Assembly (NCBI GenBank): GCA_025403435.1
Contig: CM046353.1
Span: 14,370,836-14,434,835, forward strand
Source: Artocarpus heterophyllus
Taxonomy: Eukaryota > Streptophyta > Magnoliopsida > Rosales > Moraceae
Reading direction: 5' to 3'
Length of the DNA: 64,000 bases
Of the stretch, positions 35,590-47,570 are shown piece after piece. The position numbers were made by a program, and so were the translations under genes. The notes under the pieces were generated by a model. That model saw only the letters and a program-made list of their open reading frames with translations. It was not told the origin of the DNA and ran no database searches. Within the stretch, counting starts at the first letter, position 1. Every line of letters begins with the position of its first letter.

Positions 35590-37425
35590 TGACATGTTAG
35601 TTTTCTGTTGCCAACACTGATATATATATTTTATTTGATTCCGGAGCAACATATTCGTTTGCATTGCTTAAGTTTGCGAAACGAATAGGAAGTAAAAGAG
35701 ATAAGATAGAGTAAACCTTTAGAATTGCACTACCCTCTAAGGAGGTATTAAGTGCTGATTATGGGTTACGTTATGTATCGATAGTCATATGTGGAAGGGA
35801 ATTGTATATTGATTTTAGAATAATCGATATACAAGATTATAACGTCATCCTAGGAATGGATTTCCTAGGGAAAATACCCGGCAAAGATTAGTCATCGATA
35901 CCGCAACATTACGTGTCAACCTTCCGGAAGTGAGAAGTTTATGTATTTAGGGAAAGTTCCCAAAGCTCTCAAGGCGTTGACTTCTGCATTAAAGGCAAAG
36001 AAGATATTGGAAAATGGATGTACCGGTTATCTGGTGAACCTACTAAGGAAAGATAAAGAAGCTCAGTTAGGACCAGAGAAGGTCCCCATAGTGAAGGAAT
36101 TTATTGATGTGTTTTCGGACGAGTTGCAGACTTACCACCAGAACGAAAAATTTCGTTTGAAATCGAATTGACCCCCGAAACAGCCACAATTTTTTTTAGG
36201 CACCATAGTAAATGACTCTTGGGAAACTCAAGGAACTTCAGGTGCAGCTAAAGGAAATATTGGACAAGGGGTTCATCCGACCAAGTTATTCCCCATGGGG
36301 AGCAACTGTTCTATTTGTTAAGAAGAAGGATGGAATGTTATAAATGTGTATTGATTATCGGGAACTAAACAAGATCTCGATTAAGAACAAGTATCCACTC
36401 CCAAGGATCGATGATTTGTTTAACCAACTTAAAGGAGCGTCAGTATTCTCAAAGATTGATCTACGCTCAAGATATCATCAACTTCGAGTTAAGGAAAAAG
36501 ATATACCAAAGATGGCGTTCCGAACACGTTATGGACATTATAAGTTCTACATCATGCCTTTTGACTGACCAATGCTCTAGCAACTTTCATGGATCTCATG
36601 AATCAAAGAGTACCTCGATAAGTTTGTTATTGTCTTCATCGACGATAATATACCCAAGAACGACAGAGGAACATGAAAAGTACTTGAGGATTGCACTATA
36701 ATTATTGAGAAGGCATCAATTGTATGCCAAGTTCTCAAAATGTGAGTTTTAGCTGGAGAAGGTTCAATTCCACGAACACATGGTGACACGAGAAGGAGTA
36801 TCTGTTGATCCTTCCGAAGTTGAGCAATGAATAAGTGGCCTACACCGAAAAGTATGTCAGAAATTAGAAGTTTCCTTGGTTTAGCAGGCTACTATCGATG
36901 TTTTGTAGAAGGATTTTCCTGACTTGCAGCACCATTCACTGCACTTACATGAAAAGCAACAAAGTATGAATAGACTAAGAAATGCGAAGAAAGTTTCCAA
37001 AGATTAAAAAGGACGACTTACAAGTACATTAGTACTGACAATACCAGATCTGAACCATGGAACGTTCGTGATCTATAGTAAAGCATCAAAATAGGATTGG
37101 GAGCCGTATTTATGCAAAATGGAAAAGTGATTGTTTATGCATCCCAACAGTTAAAGGATTATGAAATGAATTATCCGATGTATGATTTAGAGTTAGCGAT
37201 GGTTGTATTTGTATTGAAGATATAGTGTCATTACCTATGTGGAGCTAAGTACGAAATTTATACAGACCATTAGAGTCTGAAGTGCATCTTCATACAGAAA
37301 AAGCTCAACATGAAGTAGCAAAGGTGGCTAGAGTTAGTCAAAGACTACGACTGTAAGATTTTGTATCACCTGGGAAAGGCTAATCAAGTAGCCAATGCCC
37401 TTAGTCGTAGAACAACGTCCTTGCT
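35590..37425 (+). pseudogene. Tekay-like protease, reverse transcriptase and RNase H
   Basis: Protease active site LFDSGATYSF near 35630. RT at about 36240-36780, with [22 protein letters not shown] near 36345, [17 protein letters not shown] near 36450 and a retained FIDD catalytic box near 36637, just after a frame disturbance at 36566. RNase H follows at about 37110-37425 ([22 protein letters not shown], then QVANALSRR near 37390). Stops and frameshifts occur throughout, for example at 35713, 35889, 36566 and 37226. The catalytic signatures are still readable, which fits the youth implied by the LTRs only if decay preceded insertion. Confidence 0.9.
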
Positions 37426-37529
37426 AGTAATGGTATAGATGATACCAAAACCTCTCCAAAAAGGATTTGATGGAAGCAGAAATAGAGCTAGTCACAGGAA
37501 GATTAGCTAATTGATCCTTTCAACCAACT

Positions 37530-38955
37530 ATGTTGGAGAATTTAAAAGAGCGACAAGAAGCAGATCCGTCGCTACTTAAAGTTAGGAATGAAGTTCTTAA
37601 AAACAAAGAAACAAAATTTAGCATTTTGAAAGATAGTATCCTCTGTTACAATAGTAGGATATACATCCCCAATGATGAAGGATTAAAGAAGCAAGTATTA
37701 GAAGAAACTCATGAAACACCATATGTGGCTCATCCAGGAGCTACTAAAATGTACCAAGATTTGAAAGAACACTATTGGTGGAATGGAATGAAAAATGATA
37801 TCGCATAGTGTGTTGGCAAATGCCTTACATGCCAGAAGGTGAAAGTTGAGCATCAATGGCCAGTAGGCGAATTACACAAAAAAATTGAAATCCTAGAGTG
37901 GAAATAGGATCAGATAACTATGGACCTGATAACTGGGCTACCCAGAACTACGGGTGGACATGATGCTATATGGGTAATTGTTGATAGATTGACTAAATCA
38001 ACTTATATCCTACCCATTAAACTCAGCAGTTTTGTAGAACGACTAGCTGAACTATACGTAACCCAAATTGTTAGATACCACTGAGTTTCAAAGTTTATCA
38101 TTTTTTTTATCTAATGGTAGATTCACTTCCAAGTTTTGGAGAAGTGTTCATCAAGTAATGAGAACAAAGCTGACATTTAGCACAGCCTTCCACCCATAAA
38201 CGGACGGTCAATCAGAAAGGACCATCCAGACTTTAGAAGATATGTTAAGAACATGTGTGCTAGATTTTAAGAGAGGATGGGATAAAAGCTTCCTCTGATC
38301 GAATTTGTATACAACAATAGTTATCGAAGCTCCATTGGTATGGTTCCATATGAAGCTCTATATGGAAAGAGATATAGACCACCTTTACATTGGTACGAAA
38401 CCCAAGAAAAGGCGTTGTCAACCATAGATTTTGTTAATAGAACAACGGAAGAGGTAAAGTTAATTGGTCAACGAATGAAAATGGCTTTTAGTCGGCAAAA
38501 GAGTTATGTTAATCGACGACGGAGACCTTTAAAGTTTCAAGTAGGAGACTTGGTCTTTTTGAAAATAATGCCTATGAAAGGAAATTGTAAGATTTAGAAA
38601 GAAAGGAAAGCTTAGTCCAAGGTATATTGGACCATTTGAGATCTTGAAATAGATAGATAATGTAGTTTAAAAGTTAGCCTTACCCTCTAATCTAGCATTG
38701 GTATACAATGTATTCCATGTGCTCATGCTAAAGAAGTATGTGCCAGACCATTCACATGTTCTTCAGCGAGAGGAAATTGACATACATGAGAATCTGTCTT
38801 ATGAAGAAAAACCAGTTCAAATTCTGGCATAAGAAGAGAAGGAATTAAGGAACAAGAAGATATTTCTCGTCAAAGTTTTATGGCGTAACCAACAAGTAGA
38901 AGAAGCAACGGAGGAACGAGAGAATGAAATAAGGAAAGACTACCCCGAATTATTT
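37530..38955 (+). pseudogene. Tekay-like integrase with chromodomain-type C-terminus
   Basis: The zinc-binding part spans 37530-37850 (THETPYVAHPGATKMYQDL, WWNGMKNDIA, then CLTC). The catalytic core follows near 37910-38330 ([26 protein letters not shown]), but the stretch around 38090-38220 is badly disrupted. The GPY/F-like region is at 38340-38640 (YEALYGKRYRPPLHW, QKSYVNRRRRPL). The final 38700-38955 portion (VFHVLMLKKYV, then KVLWRNQQVEEATEE, YPELF and TGA) matches the degenerate chromodomain region of plant chromoviruses, which directs insertion to chromatin. Multiple stops and frameshifts are present. Confidence 0.9.
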
Positions 38956-38979
38956 TGATTTTCGAGGACGAAAATTCTT

Positions 38980-38992
38980 AAGGGGGGTAGAT
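38980..38992 (+). other. Tekay-like polypurine tract
   Basis: AAGGGGGGTAGAT directly before the 3' LTR. Confidence 0.9.
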
Positions 38993-41900
38993 TGTAATGA
39001 CCGAGAAAACGTCATCAATAAAACCTAATATTTAATTAGGTTTAATTAATGAATTTATTCTTAAAAATATGAAATTGTGTAAAAATTGTAATTTATGTGA
39101 AAATTACAATAAAATATGAATGAGCAACATTGATTGCAAATTTTATGGCATATGTAATGCAATGATGGATATTATAAAATACAAATTTTATGAGTTTGAT
39201 GACTCAGAGATTTGTGCATAATATCCATAAAATGAATTTCATGTCACAATTAATTGTGAAATTGTGATATAAACGAATGAATGATTAGAATGTAAATAGG
39301 ACATAGAGGTTGTCCTAACCCTAACCGGGGGTAGAAAGGAGGCCAGAGCAGTATAAGAATACTGCTAAATAAAAACACAGATATGAAAAATGTTATGATT
39401 GGCCTTAAAAAGTAAACGAAAAGTAAGTTAAATATTTTTATACAGTCTAAGGATAGAAAGTACACTGAATTGGCCACGGTAGTATAGGAAAAATACTGTG
39501 TGGTGAAAAATTACACAGTATAAATTTTTAACTCCATAAAGTGGACACTTTTTGCTTTTCTATTGGGCCACATGTCAAGAAAAGTGGCCCAATCATTTTG
39601 TGACACCTAGTGGTGTACTCATGGGTTACCATGAGACACTAAATGAGATAAACATGCATTTATGGCAAGTTTATCAAAGTTTTCTTTTCTTTTATTTCCA
39701 CCAAAGCTTCGGCAGCCATAGTTCTGCTCCCAAAAAATATTTCTCAGCCCCAAATCTTGCAAAAATAGCCCAAAACAAATTTTACAAGCAAGAACAAGGA
39801 TTTTCCCACAAGTTTAAGGTAAAATCCTAAACTTTTAATGGGTTTTCAAGGGATTTTTCATGGGCAAAGGACAAGAGATTAATCCATGGTATTTTTGTAT
39901 GGAAAGGAAGCTTAGGAGGGAGTCTAAAAGGATTTTGAAAGCTTCAAACCAAAAGGGTGTTATTTTGGTAAGTTTTAAGCTTTAAAGTTTGAAATTTTAT
40001 AGATTTTGTTTTGATTTTTGTTCTTTCAAACCCATGAGGGGTTTTGAACATGTATTTGATGGAAGTTCATGTATATGTGGTGTATGATAAGTTTGAGTTA
40101 TGGAAATTTTTGTTTTAGTGTAAATCGGCAATTTTTGTAAAAATCGTATTTTTGTAATTTTGAGGTTAAACTTTGCAAAGATGATGTTTGAGCATGGGAA
40201 TGTATTGATTAAGGTATGAAATGATTTCTGCAGGGGTAAAATTGCAAGTTTGAAATGGATTTATGTAAAAATGCCATAGGGACTAAATTGAAAGAAAAAA
40301 ATTCCTCTCGGCAGAATTGGAAATTAGCCAAAAACACCCCTGTACAGTGATATTTTGGAAAAAGTTAAAACACAAAAGTTGTAGATCTCGATGAAACTGT
40401 TAGGCAACGCGGACGGTTCATCAAAAAACTGAATCGTTTATGAGATTTTAATTTTTCAAGAATTTATGGAAATTGTGAAAAATTTGAAAAAGGGGCAAAA
40501 ACGTCATTTCTCAAAGGATTTTGAATATGCTACTTTGAGCAAAAATGATCCTTAACAAAAATAGAAAATTCTGGTGCAAAGAAGTAAATTTTAGTTTCGG
40601 GGGCAAAAACGTCAAAATTTTCGGTTCATGGACTAAACCGCAAAGTTTAATGAAAATGGGGCATAATTGAGAAATAAAGAGATTTGACCCACTAGGATGT
40701 TATTTTAGAATGAATATATGGTTATTTTATAAGAATAACGAAATCGAGCTCGGGTAGGTTAGTAAACCTACGGAGGGCAAAATCGTCATTTCTGCCCAAA
40801 TAACCCGAACTGCTTTGAAATGTTCCCAATGGGATAAGAAAACGACTAGAAAGGTTTCCACCCTTCGTTAGAAACGATATGGTGAAGTTAGATAGAAATA
40901 AGAAAAAACGGTGGTTTTTAGAGTTAAACATAGTAATGCAACTCAATTTATTAACTAACAAATGTTTCGTATTGAAACATAGTAAAATTTGGCTAATGGC
41001 TTTGTAATTGGCCAACAGGATCCTAGGAATCTAGAAGAAAGGATATCGTGGTTAAGTTGCCCGACAATTGCATCAAGTAAGTACCCATCCCACCTACAGT
41101 ATGAAATTGTAGGATTAGAGTGTAATATGTATATGTGTATACTTGTATGTATATCAAGGTATATACTTGTATATATGCAACAACATGAGTATTGATAAAA
41201 AAAAAATGAAAGGGGTATACTTGTGAGTATATGGAGTATATATATACTTGAATGCATATAATAACACATACCTGAGTGTATATGATAATGTATACCAGTG
41301 TGTATATTTTATGTTAAGTACATGTGAGTATATTATGCTATATACCTGTGTGTATATTAATGTGTACCAGTGTGTATATAAAGTATGTACCTGTATGGTC
41401 TATATCGCACAAAAGCATTTATGTAGATTATGTTATGTATAACATGTACTCATCACTTCATGCATGGTATGTTAACCATAATAAGTGAATTGGTAATGAA
41501 TCACCAAAAGTTAAGAAAAGTGTCGTACCGACTCCTGACTCAAGGGGAGTTTAAGGATTACAGGATGGTCACGGTGTTACGTAGACCTAAGTGCGCAATG
41601 GTACGAACACTTGGGCCCTAGTTAAAGATAAGAAATGATAAGGATAATGAAGGATTATAAGAAAGCATAATATGATCATGCATTTTATTGAATGTGCATG
41701 TGGGTTTATATGGGACTTACTGGGCGTTAACTCATTAAGTTTTTCATGCTGTAGGTATTCCGACAAAAAGGTCAGAATAAATCATAATGATGAGCTGGTG
41801 GACGGATGATGTGTGCAGACTGGGTATGGTTTCCGCCGCAGTATGTTTTCCGCTGTATGATATTTTAAATTATTTTGAAAGTAATGTTTGATAAGCTATA

Positions 41901-42068
41901 TTGTAAGAGAAGGATGGTTATGTAAACACAAGTATATGTATGTATCTCACAGGTTATTAAACAATATATGTACAGTATTTGTATTAAAAAAAAAAAATTT
42001 TCCTAAATTTTTGCCCTAAAGTAATGAAGAAAGAGTTTAATCACAGCCCGAAAAGGCGGGTTGTGACA
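38993..42068 (+). repeat. Tekay-like 3' LTR (3.08 kb)
   Basis: Partner of 29955-33027. Differences noted by eye include single substitutions near 39166, 39221, 39480, 39770, 40734, 40770, 41160, 41561 and 41785 and poly-A length changes. Confidence 0.95.
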
Positions 42069-42228
42069 CAACTGATCTTAGTAACTCTTAAGACTTACTC
42101 CCTTTATATAGAGATTGGTCCTAGGGTTAGTCCTTATTAGATTAGGTCTCAAAAACTTGAAATAGAATGAAGTTTGGATCAATATCTGATAAGATCTGTG
42201 CAAAAACATGTGATCTTATCCTTCGCTG

Positions 42229-42285
42229 ATCGGCAGGCTGAACCACCTGATCGGCAGGCCGAACAGGCGCCATTGGCATGCCGAA
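42229..42285 (-). promoter_or_regulatory. Phased palindromic motifs in Copia-2 3' LTR
   Basis: Three copies of ATCGGCAGGCCGAA-like 14-mers start at 42229, 42250 and 42272 (spacing 21 and 22 bp), upstream of the TATA-like box in the element's sense. Same motif as in the solo LTR at 51946-52023. Confidence 0.6.
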
Positions 42286-43596
42286 CTACCAAATAAAAAT
42301 CTCATGAATCTTTTATTTTTCACTCGAGATTTTATAGGATAAAGTCTTAGTTTTAATTCAAATAACCCAATAGAGAAGTTATCTGATCAAAACAACTTTA
42401 TCTAGATAATCTCTAAGAAAATAAATGAATTCCCAATAATTCTACAAGTTTATCTTGATCTAATTTATCTAAAATTAAATCAATCGATAAACAGACAAGA
42501 ATCATCCGATCCCAATAATTCAACAAGTTTATCTTGAATCAATTTTATCACAAAATTAATTCAACCGATAAACAGACATGAATTATCTGATTCTTCTAAA
42601 TTTTAACCAATCTGATAAATCCAACATAAGTCATCAATTATTGAAAAAGCGCACTGTGTCGTACAGGATGTTATGAGCTAGCAAAGGGGACCAAATAGAC
42701 CTATATAGTTCAAGCTCGTATAGCTAAGTCTCCATGACATATCATAGTATATCGTATCACCATCCATAATCAGCTTAAGGACAAGTTCTGTCTTACTTTT
42801 CCGATTATTTTTATCTTACGTTCCATTATCTCACCATCAGAAAACTTACTATCCAATGATAGTATACCATTTGGTTACACCTATGTATTCAAATGGTTGA
42901 GCGCTCCAGTTTTTCAATTACAGGATAACGCATAAGAGGATATCATTACTCCTAAAGAGAAGCTATGGATTCCATATCTATGAATAACAGGTCTACGCAA
43001 TCAAGAGTCATACCTCCAACATACCGGCATGCATACCACTATTACGATGTGGGTGTCACCCTTTGGTACATCAAAAGACACAAGTCAAGACAACGGGCTC
43101 ACTATTCATCTCAGGATTAAGATACAACACAAATGATTGTCTAAAGTGAATCGATTTGTCGAGACAGAATTATTAATCCAAATCAATTCACTTTATGTCC
43201 CGATCTAACACATCGTCACCTATGACAACGTGCCAATGTTTCTATTCACAGAGTCCACCTCTGATGGTCAAGACAAACCATCTCCCAAAAGGGATATAGA
43301 CAACATAACAATCTTTGCATGAATAAAGTGCTCAACTTTATTCCCTCGATTGTGGATCTTATGATTTAGACCATCACCTTAAAAATCATGTCTTCTGCAT
43401 AATCTGTCCATCATATGCCCAATTCTTAAGGTTTAGACCGACAGTCTCAGACTTTTGTTTGCTTAACATACATTCAACAAATATGAATGTAAAGAGGACA
43501 AGATTTGGTATATAAATAATAAATAAATTCTTTATTGATAAAAATGTCTTCAAAAACTTATTACATTTTTACTCCTTAGGGCATACATGTCTAACA

Positions 43597-43612
43597 ATCT
43601 CCCACTTGCACT
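43597..43612 (-). other. Copia-2 polypurine tract
   Basis: The minus strand reads GCAAGTGGGAGAT immediately before TGTTAGACATG of the 3' LTR. Confidence 0.88.
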
Positions 43613-43634
43613 AAGTGAGTAAATATGACAAATC

Positions 43635-46600
43635 TCACATCCCCATAGCTTCCACATGCTTCTCGAAGACTCTTCCAGTAAGTGTCTTCGTAAATGGATC
43701 AGCTAAATTGTCCTCTGACGCGATCTTGCACACCGTGACATGCCCGCCCTCAACGAAGTCCTTTATCACATAATACTTTCGATCAATATGCTTACTCTTC
43801 TTGTGAAATCTTGGTTCCTTAGCATTAGCTACCGCCGCACTGTTATCACAGTACAATGATACCGCCTTATCCATACCAGGAACTACCTCAAGATCCCCAT
43901 GGAACTTGTGGAGCCACAATGCTTCTTTCAAAGCGTCACTAGCTGCCACATACTTGGCCTCCATCGTTGAATCCGAAGTGCAATCTTGCTTAGCACTTCT
44001 TCAACTGATGGCACTGCCGCCCAGAGTAAACACAAAACCCAAAGTCGATTTCCTAGAATCTAGACAGGATTGAAAATCTGAGTCAATATATCCTAGAGGA
44101 GTCAGGTCCTCACTCAAATATACAAGCATTTACCCTCGAGTCCTTCTTAGGTACTTGAAAATATGATTTACCATAACCCAATGGTTCGGTCCTGGATCCA
44201 CCTGAAATCGACTTACAATCCCGACCACATAACTAATATCTGGTCGTGTTTAAAGCATGGCATACATGAGACTACTCACTGCCGAAGCATAAGGCACCTT
44301 CTTTATGTATTCTCTTTCTTCATAAGACTTTAGAGAGTCTTTCTTAGAAAGAGTAATTCCAGACCTAGATGGTTACCCACCTTTCTTGGAATCCTGTATT
44401 GTAAACCTTTTGAGAATTTTATCTTTGTACCCAGCCTGGGACAAAGTTATCATTTTGTTCTTCCTATCCTGAAAGATTTGGATACTAAGAACAAAATTAG
44501 CCTCACCCAAGTCCTTTATATCAAACTGCTTGGTCAACCATAATTTGACCGATGACAACGCCCCAACGTCATTGCCAATTAGCAGAATATCATTTACATA
44601 GAGCAGTAGAAAAATCACCTTCCCATCCTTAATGCGTTTGTACACACATAGCTCATCCACATTTTGTGAGAACCCATAAGTCTTGATCACTTAATCAAAT
44701 ATTATGTTCTAAGAATGGGAAGCCTGCTTAAGTCTATAAATTGACTTTGGCAGCCTACAAACCTTACCGTCCTGACCCTTGACCTTGAACCCATTTGGTT
44801 GTTGCATATAAATGGACTCATCAAGATAGCCATTTAGAAAAGTCATCTTGACATCCATCTGTCAAATCTCAGAGTCGAGAGCGGTAGCTATGGACAAGAG
44901 AATCCGGATGGACTTAAGCATGGTTACATGCGAAAAGGTTTCCTCATAATCGATTCCTTCCTTTTACGTATAACCCTTAGCTACCAGTCTAGCCTTAAAG
45001 GTTTTGACCTTTCCATCCACTCCTCTTTTCCTCTTGTAGATCCACTTACACCCTATGAGTTTGACCCCTTCAGGAAGATCCACAAGTTTCCAGACCTGAT
45101 TAGTCTCCATAGACTTCATCTCTGTGTTCATGGCCTCTGTCCAGAGTTTTGAATCAACATCTTCCATAGCTTCCGCTTAAGTATAAGGATCCCTATTATG
45201 TTCATCCAGTTCAGCCAAAAAGACTTCCCCATTGAACAGATACCTCTCAGGTTGACACCCGATCCTCCCACTACGCCGAAGCCTTTGAGGTTGTTGTTCA
45301 GGTTTGTTTGGTTTTTCTACACCGATCGGCATGGTTTCATTTGGAACCTCTAGAGTGATCAGATCACTCCTTAACTCCTCAAGCACCACTTTGCTTCGAG
45401 GTTTAAAGTCGTCCAGTAACTCTCCTCAAGAAAAGTTGCATTAGTTGAAACCGCGACTTTATTTTCCTTTGGGTTATAAAAATAACCCCTTTTAGTCCCT
45501 TTTGGATATCCTACAAACACGCAAACTTTCGAACATGCTTCCAACTTATTCAGATCCTTAAATAGGACATGAGCCGGACATCACCATATGTGAATATGGT
45601 TTAAGGATGTCTTCCTACCTATCCACAGATCGTGAGGAGTTTTAGGGTACGATTTTGAAGGCACATTGTTCAAAAGATAACATGCGGTTTGTAGTACATA
45701 TCCCCAAAAGGATAAATGTAATGATGAATAACTCATCATGGACCTAATCATGTCCAACAAAGTCCTACTTCTTCTCTCTGCTATGCCATTCTGTTGCGGA
45801 GTGCCCAGCACAGTCAAATGAGATAAAATCTCATTCTCTAAAAAGTGTTATAAGAACTCATCAGAAAGGTATTCCCTACCTCGATCCGATCAAAGTGCCT
45901 TTATGGGTCTACATAATTGCTTTTTCACTTCAGCTCTAAACTCCCTGAACTTGTCAAAAGTTTTGCTTTTGTGGTGCATCAAGTACACATTCCCATATCT
46001 TGAGTAATCGTCAATAAAAGTGACGAAGTACTCATACCTTCCTCATGCCCAGATGTTCATCGGTCCGCAAACATCACTATGCACAAGTTCTAGAACCCCT
46101 TCGGTCCTATTGCCTTTAGACCCAAATGGCCTTTTGATCATTTTACCCTCCAAACAAGATTCACATTAAGGTATAGATTCCACTTTTAAGTGACTTAAAG
46201 GTCCATCCCTTACCAACCTTTGAATCCTATTCAGGTTAATATGACTAAGGCACAAATGCCAAAGATATGTCTTATTAGAGTGAGAAGTTTTAGGTTTTTT
46301 AGAGTTATTATGATTCATCTCAGCATTAAGCAATAAGTCCATCTAAGGTTTGATAAAATATAGATTATTTTGCATCCATCCAGAACAGATAAAAGATTTG
46401 TTTTTACGAATCGCCACTTTATCACTAAAAGAAACCAAATAGGAGTCTTTAAATAAACAGGATACAGAAATTAAATTCCTTTTAAATTTAGGAACATAAA
46501 AACAATCTTGCAAAAATAAATTCCTATAATTATCAAAATAAAGATGGACATCTCCCACTGCTTCTGCTGAGACCAATGATCCATTGCCCATCTGAAGCGT

Positions 46601-46700
46601 GAAGTCCTCATGCAGTAGACTTCTTGTTTGTTTGAACCCTTGTAGAGAAACACAAAATAATTAGTTGCAGCAGAATCTATAACCCAAATATCACTTGATT
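43635..46700 (-). pseudogene. Copia-2 pol: protease, integrase, reverse transcriptase, RNase H
   Basis: Minus strand. Protease DIWVIDSAATNYF near 46690 (the expected D-S-G reads D-S-A). Integrase at about 45450-46250, with TPQQNGIAERRSRTLLDM at 45750-45805. RT from 45167 (LWTEAMNTEMKSMETNQVW, then GCKWIYKRKRG) to about 44373. Its catalytic box reads YVND at 44589-44600, so the first Asp is replaced. RNase H at 43635-43964 (MEAKYVAASDALKEALWL, SLYCDNSAAVANAK, NLADPFTK). The frame is split at about 43970, 44370, 44693, 45175, 45400, 45820 and 46340. Dead copy; domain order confirms Ty1/copia. Confidence 0.92.
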
Positions 46701-47570
46701 CCTCAACCAAACAAGTTTCTAAATACAGAAGATCACACCTACCTCCTTTGGAAAGGAAGTCCTTGCAATGCTTCTTGATATGCCCAACCTTCCCACAGAA
46801 GAAGCACTTAAGCTTCTTTGGGTTCTTCTTCTTCTTTCTCTTCTTGTTCTTGCTCTTGGTAGTAGCAGGAATAGAAGACTTCCCGTTCTTGGCCCGTTGC
46901 TTCTTTCCATTCCCAGAGTTAGGATTGGAACTAGAAGCAGCTACCATATTGGCCCACCACCCATAGGAGACTCCCTAATCGGCAGTTCGAACTCCTGTAA
47001 CTATTTCATCAATTCTGTTAAGGTCATATCCCATCTATTGCTTAAATTAAATGTAGCTCTAAACGGAATAAATTTCTTAGACAAAGTCTCAAAGACCATA
47101 GTCATTTGAGTTTCAGCATCGATGTCAGCTCCATTAGTTTGAGCCTCAGCAAGGTAACCCATAACCAACATCATTTGCTCCTTTATAGATGTCCTCGGCC
47201 TCTGTCTGCAGTTTAGAAGTTTCTGAAGCACCCTTTGCCTCTTTGTTATGGTCTGGCCTCCAAACATATCCACAAGATTATCCAAGATCTGCTTTGCAGT
47301 CTTATAATCCTGATGTTGAGCCTGCAGCACGTTATTTATGCTAGCCATAACATAGCAGCGAGCCTAAACATTAGCATCTTTCCAGCTATCATACGCTTAG
47401 AATTGCTCATTAGTTGAGTCTCCCGTAGGCTCAGGAGGACAAGGGGTTGTCAGTACATATTTCAGTTTCTCAAAGGACAGGACAATATCCAGGTTCCATT
47501 TCCAATCATTATAGTTCTCGCCGGTTAATAGGTTTTTGTCCAGTATCGATGATAAAGCAATTTTAGACAT
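46701..47570 (-). pseudogene. Copia-2 gag
   Basis: Likely starts at MSKIALSSILDKNLL (47570). The gag core continues through 47001-47348 (ILDNLVDMFGG, KEQMMLVMGYLAEAQ, TLSKKFIPFRATFNLS). A Lys-rich stretch and one CCHC zinc knuckle, CFFCGKVGHIKKHC, lie near 46760-46805. Stops near 47397 and 47367 and a frame break near 47000 interrupt it. Frames on the opposite strand here (46748-47109) are shadows. Confidence 0.9.

Larger units (their letters stand above)
29955..42068 (+). mobile_element. Tekay-like Ty3/gypsy chromovirus, youngest insertion
   Basis: 12.1 kb, plus strand. LTRs at 29955-33027 and 38993-42068 begin TGTAATGACCGAG and end GGGTTGTGACA. A perfect target duplication CAACT flanks it (29950-29954, 42069-42073), and the empty site is visible in the other Copia-2 LTR at about 49628. 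Internal order: Met-tRNA primer site, extra frame, gag, protease, reverse transcriptase, RNase H, integrase with a C-terminal chromodomain-type tail, polypurine tract. The LTRs differ by roughly 15 substitutions plus a few small indels by eye, yet the coding part is full of stops and frameshifts. Confidence 0.95.
29591..43596 (-). repeat. Copia-2 3' LTR in two pieces (29591-29954 and 42074-43596)
   Basis: Net length about 1.89 kb. The pieces join exactly when 29955-42073 is removed, giving the same text as the uninterrupted right LTR around 49630 (CTCTCAACTGATCT). It lacks about 110 bp present in the right LTR (about 50235-50350), apparently deleted between AAGCTC microhomologies. A TATA-like TTTATATA sits at 42103-42110 (plus-strand reading). 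Confidence 0.92.

Noticed and set aside
46748..47109. Plus-strand frames of 72 and 113 codons
   Set aside because: Antisense to the Lys-rich and zinc-knuckle part of Copia-2 gag; the Leu-rich product is a shadow.
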